Assembly: GCA_036245805.1 (NCBI GenBank)
Contig: BTRK01000005.1
Span: forward strand, 21,366,984-21,430,983
Direction of reading: 5' to 3'
DNA length: 64,000 nucleotides
Source: Pristionchus mayeri
Lineage: Eukaryota; Nematoda; Chromadorea; Rhabditida; Neodiplogasteridae
Below are positions 37,801 to 47,023 of this stretch, in pieces. The position numbers and the translations under genes were made by a program. The notes below the pieces were generated by a model. The model worked only from the letters and a program-made list of their open reading frames with translations. It did no database searches and was not told where the DNA came from. Within the stretch, counting starts at the first letter, position 1; each line of letters begins with the position of its first letter.

Positions 37801-40800
37801 GACGCCTTTCAAACATTTTCCCGCGCGAATTTATCCCTCTGCCTCCTCCTCCTCTCTCCCTCCCCCGCGCCTCTCTCTTAGGTCAGGTCAACGGTTGTAA
37901 ACACGGCGAGTCGTCTCAAGTTGTCAACACTCTGCCTACTATGAAATACAAAGTTCAAATTAATGTAAAACTAGTACCATTTTCGAAATCGGCATCTTAA
38001 ATTACCCGTGGCTGTATGGCTTGTTGGGGTCGAACGGGCACTTTCTGTTTTGTACTATTGTGCCCTCTGGGAGAGAAGAGATAGAGGGGGAGTTGAAAGT
38101 TTCCGACCTGAGTTACCTTACATGTGCCCTTATTTACAATGTAATGATGCATAATAATCATACTAGCTGTGGGAAAACGCCAACGGCAAGGTCTTGAAGA
38201 CTGCACAGTCTATTCTCGGCGGATTGGATCGTGGCGTCAAAATGCATTTAGTCGAAAACGCAAATCAACTAAAGAAATCAATCGCTCCGCGCCAATAAAA
38301 GTCCCAGGATCCACCTTCCGTGGGAAGGTGGCGTATCCTGGCTTTGCAAGCAAAGTCAACAGCTAAGTGAATTTTGGCGAAATTTCAATTCAATAAAAGG
38401 AGTGAGATCATACTATTCACAACAATCAGTTCAATAAAAGTATCGGAATCGAAAAGCCAAAATTCGCGCTCTATTTTTCAGATGTCGCTGTTGGCAGATT
38501 TGCAAAATACGAATAAATAGAGCACGAATTTTGGCTTTTGATTCCGATACTTTTATTGTTCTGAATAGTATGATCTCACTCCTTTTATTGAATTGAAATT
38601 TCGCCAAAATTCACTTAGCTGTTGACTTTGCTTGCAAAGCCAGGATACGTCACCTTCCCACGGAAGGTGGATTTATTTTTATGTTGAAAACAATTTTTTG
38701 TACCTCGTAATCCACCTATATTAAGAAAAAAGAAGCTTCAACATTTAATTCTAAAAATACGTATATTTTCGATCACGTCGTACTTCTCCAGTTCTGCTAT
38801 ATGTCTCTTCTTGCCATGCTTAGTGTTCATTCAATATGTGTTCATATTCATTCCAATCAATAAAATAGTTTTAAAATAACATTAAATATTTTTTAAATGT
38901 TTTAAATTATTGAAAGAATTTGGCTTGAAAAGTACGGTAGTTTGAAGGAAAAGCGTCGGAAGGAGGCAACCAATATTCCGTACTCAAAAATTCGGGCTGC
39001 CGTCCCTATTATCGTTCATTATTTTCTGAATCTTTTTTGCAGTTTTGTATTTACGGCTGTATTTTGTACCGCTGTTATCACTCGTCCTAACCTCAGTACC
39101 GTAATTCTAACTGTGAATTTGAAATTTCTACAGGAATCAGGGTGTTTTGCTCATTCTTATCGTAGTTTATGGCTATTTTTTAAATTTCTACAAAATGCAG
39201 GGACCTGATATGTACTGCGCAAACTGAGTATTATTTTTTCGCTCTATTAGAAGCGAAAAAATACTGTATTCTAGGGGTCACTTTTTGAGTTGGTTATCCG
39301 CAAAAATGATGCCGTGAATCACGCCGACTCAAAGAGTAACACATCACGAGAGCAATGATAAGGAGTACCTTCTCCACATTTCCTTCCAATGGAGGCGATA
39401 AATCTGACGATGAAGCGAAATCGAGTTCCAATGACTTAGATTCCTCAAAATATTTGTCGATTCAATGTTCGGGCGATCTTCTGCATTTTAAAGTTACCCA
39501 ACAAGGACGAAACCCTGATCTCACCCTGATCCCGTCGCGTGTACGAGAGAGTATGCAAAAGTGAGAGAGCGCGGGATTACGCTGATCATTTCCGGCTTTC
39601 CCTTGAGGCTATTATTGATTTTTAGCATTTTTGTACATTCATTCTATACTAATTCAACCATCCTCTATTCGATGGAGGACAAAAAATAACGGGTCAATTT
39701 CGTACTTGTTGGGTAACTTTAAGTTTGCCCTCTTGCACAGAATTTATAGCCATCAATGTTAAATTATGTTCGCCCTCCTCCTCCACGGAAAAGTTCAGGA
39801 GAACATGTTCCAATCATTTCTTATTTCTGAAAATAATATTCCAGATGTAAAATGATATAAGGAATTCAGAAAAAATATGCCGAGGACGAGCGAGGCGCCA
39901 CAGCTTGAGTTTATCTCAAAAAAAACGATAGGGTACTCAAACGCAGGTTCGATTCCTCCCGAATGCATACGTTTTTGCAGGCGCTCATGGAACACATTTT
40001 GGTACAGAATCTGCTTAAAATTGCATAATATCGAATTGAAAGCACATTAGAAGTTGAAAATTCTGCGGAAGATGCTTGCAAAAATGTATGCATCCGGGAG
40101 GAATCGAACCTGCGTTTGAGTAGATTATCGTTTTTTTAGATAACCTCAAGCTGTGGCACCTCGCTCGTCCTCGGCATATTTTTTTCTGAATTCCTTATAT
40201 CATTTTACATCTGGAATATTATTTTCAGAAATAAGAAATGATTGAAACATGTTCCCCTGAACGAAATTTCAACATGCTGTTTTTCCTCACATAACAGCAT
40301 GTTTCACGGACAAATGTTGATCAATTTCTTCGCAAATTTGGATTCTGACATAACTTTGATGCTCTTTCGAATGGTATATAACACAATAGGTCAATATCCA
40401 AAATGGCAGTTTTTGAAAAATATGCAAATGGTAGGTCAAAATTTCTGGAAAAGTTTTCTTTGACCATAAGGACTCTGCCACCAAAGTTTGAACTCCTAGC
40501 GATAAGTTTAAGGCATTGTGCCACCCTATGCTCCGATACAACCAGTGTCAGTAAATAAACCCCATCTCCGCACCGCAGATAATTTGTGTTCCCATATTGG
40601 CAGAAAGGACCTCAATCTATCTCTTTGATAGACATTCCTCTTCCCCTCTCCTCGCTTCTCCCTCAACAACCGGAAGGAAGAGTGAGCCGGAGTCTCTCTG
40701 TTCTCCCATCAATGAACGAAAAAAGAAGTATGGAAGAGAAGAAGGATAGACTTGTCACCAAGAGAATAGAGATTGAGAGAAGGGGGAGGAAGAAGGAGAG

Positions 40801-41056
40801 TAGTTATTGAGTCATGAGTAGGTTGCGAAGAAAGAGGGGATACCAATCACACTCACATCGTCCATGAATTCATACATTTTAAATTACCGATTTAGAAATG
40901 GCTTCGAACTCAATAATATTAATCTATAAATAAATAACACTGATAGATGCAACTAACCTCTTGGGAAAGTGTGGATTGTGCTGATATTATTGGAAAAGGA
41001 AGAAGAACCAGAATGGAAAGCCATATGATCAATTGAGAACTAGAAGAGGAAATCAT
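27722..41056 (-). CDS. kpc-1: Furin-family proprotein convertase, kpc-1 type
   Basis: A calcium-dependent subtilisin-like convertase that cleaves proproteins after basic residues in the secretory pathway. In order: signal peptide exon 40958-41056 ([18 protein letters not shown]), 36-nt exon 40888-40923, prodomain exon 36393-36488 ([13 protein letters not shown]), 33517-33668 ([22 protein letters not shown], processing site KKRVKR), 33337-33475 ([10 protein letters not shown]), catalytic Asp exon near 33170-33235 ([16 protein letters not shown]), YEYSDENR near 32830, catalytic His exon near 32640-32730 ([13 protein letters not shown]), [14 protein letters not shown] near 29460, oxyanion Asn (IWASGNGG) near 29240, [16 protein letters not shown], catalytic Ser ([15 protein letters not shown]) near 28890, [14 protein letters not shown] and the P domain ([20 protein letters not shown]). 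It ends in a hydrophobic tail ([10 protein letters not shown]), a possible membrane anchor. All catalytic residues are present. The first two exons are assigned by phase and the signal peptide; they could belong to a separate small gene. Confidence 0.85.
28810..28845. repeat. (TC)n microsatellite in protease intron
   Basis: An uninterrupted run of TC dinucleotides in the intron just 3' (minus strand) of the catalytic Ser exon. A similar (GA)n run lies in a helicase intron near 3258-3280. Confidence 0.9.
30418..31665 (-). mobile_element. Full-length mariner transposon, one frameshift
   Basis: Inverted ends TTGGGGTGTCCGGAAAGTTC, flanked by the TA target at 30416-30417 and 31666-31667; about 1,248 bp. 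It holds one transposase gene (next entry). The close match of both ends and near-intact frame indicate a recent insertion. It sits inside an older foldback inside a gene intron. Confidence 0.9.
30454..31504 (-). pseudogene. Mariner transposase, D,D34D, broken by one homopolymer frameshift
   Basis: The N-terminal part (start 31504) has the HTH region ([27 protein letters not shown]); the rest has [20 protein letters not shown] and [13 protein letters not shown], giving the catalytic D, D and, 34 residues later, D of mariner transposases. The two parts are in different frames; the switch falls in an A/T run near 31279-31287, so a single-base change in that run is the likely cause. Otherwise no stop or gap was seen. 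Transposase would cut and paste at TA sites. Confidence 0.9.
33779..34130. repeat. Foldback repeat in protease intron
   Basis: GGGGTACGACATTTCCGCAA at 33785 returns as TTGCGGAAATGTCGTACCCC at 34092; arms of about 125 bases (also TATGTGCTCCCATAC) around a central spacer. Confidence 0.8.
34309..34535. mobile_element. TTAA-flanked MITE, family A, CAACAAGG subfamily
   Basis: Ends AGTTACCCAACAAGGACGAA and its complement, TTAA at 34305-34308 and 34536-34539. In a protease intron. Confidence 0.85.
35221..35482. repeat. TACCGTA-rich foldback, copy 1
   Basis: CTTCAAACTTCAACGTATAG at 35263 returns as its complement near 35425; the inside holds GGTCATGGTCAAAATCGATA, GTACCATAACCAATCGATAG and TACCGTAACCC words shared with the foldback at 48288-48985. 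Confidence 0.7.
35483..35838. mobile_element. Terminal-inverted-repeat MITE
   Basis: GGTGATAAGACGTTTCGAAC at the left and its diverged complement (GCGAAATGTCTTATCACC) at the right; internal repeats of GAAACGTCCTAGTTC and GTCGAATAATG. No coding. Confidence 0.7.
36140..36372. repeat. Inverted pair of tRNA-like (SINE-type) sequences
   Basis: Plus strand: GTGGCCTAGTGGTCTAAGGC (A-box like) and GGGTTCGGGTCCC (B-box like) at 36149-36210. Minus strand: a B-box-like GGGGTTCGAATCCC at 36301-36316. The stretch GCCAAGCT...GACTGTAGAGG and its inverse pair the two halves. Lies just 3' of the kpc-1 prodomain exon. Confidence 0.55.
37273..37293. other. GC-rich perfect hairpin
   Basis: CCCCGGCGC, GAA, GCGCCGGGG: nine paired G/C bases around a three-base loop in AT-rich surroundings. 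Function unknown. Confidence 0.8.
38300..38675. repeat. Foldback repeat in protease intron
   Basis: CCACCTTCCGTGGGAAGGTG near 38311 returns inverted near 38652; arms of about 160-180 bases (CAGCTAAGTGAATTTTGGCG, AAAAGTATCGGAATCGAAAA) with a short spacer. Confidence 0.85.
39492..39718. mobile_element. TTAA-flanked MITE, family A, CAACAAGG subfamily
   Basis: Ends AGTTACCCAACAAGGACGAA and its complement (one mismatch near the right end), TTAA at 39488-39491 and 39719-39722. Nearly identical to the copy at 34309. Confidence 0.85.
39796..40245. repeat. Foldback with tRNA-like B-box
   Basis: GGAATATTATTTTCAGAAAT and GAGGACGAGCGAGG occur in both orientations; each arm (about 195 bases) contains CGCAGGTTCGATTCCTCCCG, a T-arm-like motif. 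Confidence 0.8.
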
Positions 41057-41901
41057 CCATCTGCAAATAATCGATTAAACGGATAACACTCAATAGGACG
41101 ACTAATTGTACTTTCAACTATCTATTCTCTTGGTGACAAGTCTATCCAATCACTCGCCACAGACAACTTTCAATTCTCACTTGGGTGGCAGAAGATTGAA
41201 AAGTGGAGAAGAGGAAGAGAAAGAGGAATATGAGAAGGTAATCATCCATCAACTTACAGGTTCATTCCATCTCCCAATTGTGATACAACAATTTCACGAA
41301 TTGATCTGGAAAGATGTAAATTAGCATATATATACCAAGAGAACATAAGGCAAGAGAGACTGGCAAAGGAAATACAAAGTATAGAGGGGAGGATGCGGAA
41401 AGGAAAGTATGGCGAGAGTTAGGCACAACATTGAATCTGCCAGCCCTTCCGATTTTTCCCAGATTGGAAAAGTGGACCATCAATCCGATTATACTAGTAA
41501 ACATCATTCAAGTTTTGGAAGAGGACAAAGATCGAAGTGCGATTATATTACCAAGTGAGAAAGGAGGATGGGGAGAGGTCATCTTCCATTCCAGACTAGG
41601 CATCAAGAGATGGCTAGGCGAGATCAAGAGACAACGTTCAATCCTTCTCCCCCTTGAGACTTTGTGGCAAAGAGCGAAAGAGATTTAGAGTACTCACGCC
41701 ATGGTTGAATACTCGAATACATATACCAAGGATCCTTGTGGCACCATATGAAACCGTTCCCGATTGATTCGTAAAGAACAGCCTACAGCCAATAAAACGT
41801 AATTTTAGAAGGAGTTTGAGGTGACTGGGTAGAATTGCAGTACGCACGAAATCTCGCGATCCTGAGCAGAATTTCATTGCGCAGCAACATGTACACTTCA
41901 A
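40586..41901. other. Unresolved open frames upstream of the protease
   Basis: Besides the protease signal-peptide exon, both strands have open frames with plausible splice sites. Minus: 41697-41783 (CHKDPWYMYSSIQPW in one frame), 41430-41500 (IIGLMVHFSNLGKIGRAGRF). Plus: 41431-41688 (GGWGEVIFHSRLGIKRWLGE). I could not make either into a consistent gene, and the region also holds inverted A/G-rich repeats (GATAGACTTGTCACCAAGAG near 40747, complement near 41130). Confidence 0.3.
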
Positions 41902-41989
41902 TGGGGCTGTTGTTCATTCTCGAGATAAGCCAAGAACTTATGGGTGAAAGGCGAGCTCGATCACTCGAACCGTCTTTTCAGACTGATTC

Positions 41990-42215
41990 GATTGGTATAT
42001 ACATGTGTTGTGATCGGAGGTCACTAAAGAACAGTTTCGCACGGTTTACTGATTTCGTTTTGCAATTGAGAAGTTCGAGGGAACAGAGAGGGAAATTTTA
42101 AAAATTTTCTCCTCTCATCATTCCTCAAATCTCCAGCGAAATACACTGAAAAATCAGTAAATGACGCGAAACTGGTCTTTGTCGATCTCCGATCACTACA
42201 TATGTGCATACATAC
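41990..42215. repeat. Small foldback repeat
   Basis: GTGATCGGAGGTCACTAAAG at 42010 returns as a diverged complement near 42175-42196, with TTTACTGATTTCG and its complement inside. Confidence 0.7.
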
Positions 42216-42835
42216 AAAATCTTTTTTTAACGAATTCTTTCAGCGGCTACTTTGTAACTGCTTCAAACATAGCCAATATAATCGCAAAGACAATTTTAGA
42301 TTGAAATATAGATAATGATACGAAGGGCCTATTCGTAGGCGATTAGAGGAGAAGAAGGGATAAGTCAATAGAAGAGCCTCAACGGACTAGAGCTAGATAA
42401 GGAGTGAGGGAGAGGCCCTTCTCAACGAGATCCACAAATAGTGGACACCTTCATACCAGATTCGGCCGCTCTCCCCTCCCCCCCCCTTGAAATACGCCTA
42501 TGTTAGCTTTCAAAGTTCCCACTTTCGGCAAAGTAAACACAAATGAGACTTATTACAAGCCTTTGTAACTAATTTCTTAGTATCGCATACACTAGAGATT
42601 GTCCAAACGGATATATTCTGGATAAGTATGGAATTTATTAATTGGATTAAATAATGGATAATTATAATTACTAAGGCATTAAAATTTATAAAAAAAATTA
42701 CGCATAAAATTTTCATTCACATTTGTGTTCAGCGTTTTCAATGGACCCCTAAGAAGATCCCAATTTCGTTTAAAAAATGCGATAATTGCTTCCTAGGACC
42801 ATAAACTAGCTTATGAAAATTGTAATGCATCTTAA

Positions 42836-43066
42836 AGTTACCGGACGAGGACAAAATTGACCCATTATTTTTTGTCCTCCATCGAATAGCCGATGGCTGA
42901 ATTAGTTGGGAATGAATATGCAAAAATGCTAAATAAAAATCAATAATAGCCTTAAGGGAAAGCCGGAAATGATCAGCGTGATCCCGCGCTCTCTCACTTT
43001 TGCATACTCTCTCGTACACGCGACCAGATCAGGGTCAGATCAGGGTTTCGTCCTCGTCCGGTAACT
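42836..43066. mobile_element. TTAA-flanked MITE, family A, GGACGAGG subfamily
   Basis: Ends AGTTACCGGACGAGGACAAA and its complement, TTAA at 42832-42835 and 43067-43070. Inverted relative to the copy at 2827. Confidence 0.85.
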
Positions 43067-44322
43067 TTAAAGTCAATATTTTAGAATGTATGCGAATATA
43101 AATAGACAAAAGAATCGAGAAAAACGAAGTGAGCAGTATGTGTAAATTATGATAAACTAATGGTATGTTAAAAAGATATAGATGTAAAGCAAGATACAAG
43201 AGGGAAAATATGGAAAAGAGGAGGAAAAGATTATTGTTCCCAATGTAGCGAGTGATTTGTTGTTGTGAATGGCAGCGTAAGCGAAGGAAAAGAGTAACAC
43301 GGGCCCCATCACTTACTTTGTGACAGCAGAAATCGCGCGCCGCCAAACAATTCAGCACATGCGACAAACGCAGAAAGTGAAAAGATAATGTTCCAATCAT
43401 TCGAAAGCATAGAAAGGAATATCTAAATATAGGAAATATGTGAGATGTAATAGAGGAAATATGGAGGAAGAGGTACAGACAACACATAGTTATGAAAATT
43501 AGCAAATTAATTCGTGTTTACTCGTAAAAATTAACAGCCTAATATGGAACCAGAGCTGATTTATTTCCAGTTTGGGATCAGCCCTTAAAATATCTCGTTT
43601 TCGATACTAGAAAAATGATGTGACGTACAACGATAACTAAAATATTGACATTAACAATAGTTAACTAGTTGAAAGAATCCCCAATCGAGCGCCATGAACT
43701 CCGCCCACAGCAATTCAGTATACATAGTATACGCGTTGCGCGCATACGCAACGCGTTCCATGGGTCGCCATGGGATAATTATGTCAACTATTATTTTTCT
43801 GAAAAGAACCAACTGCCAAACATTCGCATTTCGAATTTATCATTTCTACTGTGCGTCTCTTCAAAAGCTTGCAGAAACGTGCCATTGTAAAAACAGGAAC
43901 CGATATTGTTTAACTTCATACCCTCAAAGTCCAGCAGAATGGAAAGTATAAAGAAAGAGAAATGAAAATGTGAAGAGTAAACAGATGACTCATACTTTTG
44001 AAGCGTGAGAATGCATGGCAATTTGTTTCCCCATCCAATCATCACAACATGAGTCATGTGATCGTGAGAAATACATGTACTCTACTAATCAACATACTAG
44101 TTTCATCATCCGTGTGATAATCAATTTCTGAGATTATTCGGAATGTTGGAGACACAGTTTGTCAGTTGAAAACTCGAATATACAGGGATTGAATTCTCAG
44201 CTGAATAGTTCGAAGTAGTGTCCATTGATCGAGCAACTCAAATCGAGGTCACTATCCATTCACTTCTCTTTCACCCTCCCTTCCTCTATACCCTATCCTC
44301 TCCAATCCTTTCTCTCAAAACG
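43067..44322. other. Intergenic, no gene seen
   Basis: A long minus-strand open frame at 43035-43505 is low in complexity and has no recognisable motif. A short palindrome-rich patch (ACGCGTTGCGCGCATACGCA) lies near 43730. Confidence 0.4.
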
Positions 44323-45247
44323 ATGGAGATTGTGGATAAAGTTGGATCGATGGACGAAGATGCCCAACTCTCTAATCTGTCTCCAACTTGCTGTGAATTG
44401 GTTTCTCCTAGAGGAGCCGTAGCAGTTGCTTCTATTCTGCAGGTATCATACATATTTGTATTTGATGAAAGTAGGATTCGTACCTTCTCAAATTTCATGT
44501 AATTTTTTAATGCCGGATTGAAACAAAATCTCACATTTTTCATGTCGGATTTACGTCGGGAAAAAATTGTTTTTAGAGCTCTACCTATATATAATGGGTC
44601 GAAGTAGAACATAGCTATGAACCATCCCAAATTGCAGACACTTTTGCTGACTGCTTTCGTAGGCATGTTCTTTTGGATGAAATCAGAAGAATTTTTCCAT
44701 CCCAATTCTCCCCTCTCGCCCATAGTTCTCATCATCTCATCCATTTATTTCTTCTGTATTATCTGGTGAGTTTCATATAGTACCTCTATCATATATCTAA
44801 GGGAGAGGCTGGCATCGTATCATGCATTTATCCTCCAGTTCCACCATTGGTTCCATCTCGCAATACGAATCTTCTCTAGTCATCTCTACTTATCTTCTCC
44901 AGACCTTCATTCTATTCACTGATCTCATTGCCATTTCAGTTGTATTCTGCATGGCAGTAGGTAAAGATTTCTCTCATCTCTCATTCCTCACAAACTTCAA
45001 TCTCAGGAAATCGAAATGAATGGCTCGATTCTCTTCCTCCAATGCTAGTGAAGGAAGAGCGATTTGAAAAAATGCTCGGTCCTTTCTGGATGTATCTATC
45101 CGCCATCTCACTCCATATTACCGTAGCTGCCAATATGTGCTTTCTACAAAGCATCAATCAATATATCGTAAGTACCGTATCTCGTCGGTTCTAATCTGCA
45201 TTCATCAGGCTGTCCTACGTCGCGAGCCACTTGATTCTAATAGTTGA
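44323..45247 (+). CDS. Four-transmembrane protein, family not recognised
   Basis: Five exons join in frame: ATG at 44323 (MEIVDKVGSMDEDAQLSNLS) to a donor at 44442; 44638-44767 or so (LLLTAFVGMFFW, IVLIISSIYFFCII); about 44839-44958 (LLQTFILFTDLIAISVVFCM); about 45007-45169 (FWMYLSAISLHITVAANMC); and 45209-45247 (LRREPLDSNS, TGA). About 160-170 residues with four hydrophobic helices, a Cys pair near the N terminus and short polar tails, the plan of small tetraspan (MARVEL- or LAPTM-like) proteins. I cannot name the family or function. Confidence 0.6.
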
Positions 45248-45330
45248 AATATAAACCTCACAATATATTATGCAAATATTAGAATGAAGAATTTAAATAA
45301 AAGTATATGTTAAAATACATATACACGCCC

Positions 45331-45352
45331 GGGGGGGGGGGGGGGGGGGGGG
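45331..45352 (+). repeat. 22-base G run
   Basis: An uninterrupted G tract preceded by CCC and followed by TTACCC. Could form a quadruplex; also prone to length errors. Several shorter runs (12-14) occur across the window. Confidence 0.9.
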
Positions 45353-45783
45353 TTACCCACATGGATAGCAAAAAATCTTATTCCGTAAACCGAAAGTACG
45401 AACTCTTTGAGCTTTGATGCACATGGGGATGATAATTAGGAACTCACAACTTGTTTATTCCCTCCGAAGAACTCGTCCCTTAACTCTATTCTTATGCAAT
45501 CGACACAGAGAGAGTAAATATACGGCAGTAAAGCAAATGCAACTTTAACTATATAACTCCCACCATATTAAAAAAAACTCGAAAAACGGGACATGGAATT
45601 CAGTCTTTTTTTGCTTCTCAATATTTCCATAACCGCATACGTTTATTAATATTTTCCTGTGAAAAATGCGAAAAACTATATTCGTCAACGACAATAATGG
45701 CTGAAAATCGGAAAGTTGATGTTCAGATGTCGATCTACGACCAAGTTGAAGAGCTGAATAAATGCAGTACTCATAAGCATTAA

Positions 45784-46010
45784 TGTTACCGGACGAGGAC
45801 GAAATTGACCCCCTATTTTTGGTCCTCCATCGAATAGCCGATCGCTGAATTAGTTGAGAATGAATATACAAAAATGCTAAAAATCAATAATAGCCTCAAG
45901 GGAAAGCCGGAAATGATCAGCGTAATCCCGCGCTCTCTCACTTTTGCATACTCTCTCGTACACGCGACGAGATCAGGGTCAGATCAGGGTTTCGTCCTCG
46001 TCCGGTAACT
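45784..46010. mobile_element. TTAA-flanked MITE, family A, GGACGAGG subfamily
   Basis: Left end TGTTACCGGACGAGGACGAA (first base changed), right end intact, TTAA at 45780-45783 and 46011-46014. Confidence 0.85.
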
Positions 46011-46014
46011 TTAA

Positions 46015-47023
46015 ATAGGCAGACTGCACAGTTCATTCATAAATTCTCCGAATGAGAACATGAATATATTCTCCGTAGGATACAGTAATCGTAGATGTAT
46101 ACCATCAGACCGTACACAAATAATATTTTATTATATTCTCAATTAGTAAAAGCCGCGAAAGCGAGTGATGTAAAGAATGAGAGAGACTAGACTTTGCCTT
46201 TTTATCAAATATTACTCATCTCGCGAAAATATATTATTTTCCAATTTTTCTTCCTATTATCACACTATACAATCAGAATTTAAAACAACTACGATTCTTC
46301 TTTCTTCCTCTTTCTATTTCCTATTTTATTTTCCTCCTTCTCCAAAGCATTTTCTTTCTCACTCTCACTGCCTCTCTGGTCCATGCTGTTCTTCCTTTTC
46401 CCGATACGGCCCCGTATCCCTCCATGCCCCTTTCTCCCCTTCATCCTTTCTTATACCATTCTTAAGGGAAGCACAAACATACCGCCACGGCATTAGAGAA
46501 GGATTAAGGGCTCTCCCCATACTCTCCACCACTTTATTGTCCTCTATTTTGTAGGTGTTTAAATATCTTCACCTTGTTTAATGCTTAAATAGGGGGCTAA
46601 ACTTCAAATGTAAGGATAGAAATGCTTAAGAACTCTCCCTAACTGTTCAATTCAGAGCTTTCCTCTTCTAAATGTTTATGAAAAAAGATTAATCTATTAT
46701 AAAATATCGATGAAAATTCAATACGACGAATATTTGGCGACTTGCACAATGTTTTATGCAGCTAACCCCCTCTGAAGCCGTTTTGCACTGCCAGATAGTA
46801 TGTGCTGTCTGACTAACCACTAGGCTGTCCTCGTCCCTTATCTCCTCATCATACTTACTCATTTCTCTCCTCACTCCCTCTTATCTTCTCCTCTAATATC
46901 TGTTCCATTTGCATCTACCTGGAGAGAATTGACGGAATGAAGAGATTATCTCCATTCAAATCCAATTCACCCTCGTATGCCGAGAGAATTCCTCTTCTCC
47001 AGTCACTCAGTCTTTCATTTCGG
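46015..47023. other. Intergenic, no gene seen
   Basis: AT-rich, then pyrimidine-rich sequence. A weak tRNA-like A-box (CAGCCTAGTGGTTAGTCAG, minus strand) lies near 46815. The myosin frame is open upstream of its chosen start to an ATG at 46937. Confidence 0.4.

Noticed and set aside
41431..41688. Plus-strand gene (GGWGEVIFHS frame)
   Set aside because: Cannot be extended by splicing, and the opposite strand is equally open; left as unresolved.
43035..43505. 156-codon open frame on the minus strand
   Set aside because: Low complexity, no motif, overlaps a MITE end; no splice-linked neighbours.
46177..46554. 125-codon open frame on the plus strand
   Set aside because: Pyrimidine-rich sequence opens the frame by composition; no recognisable motif.
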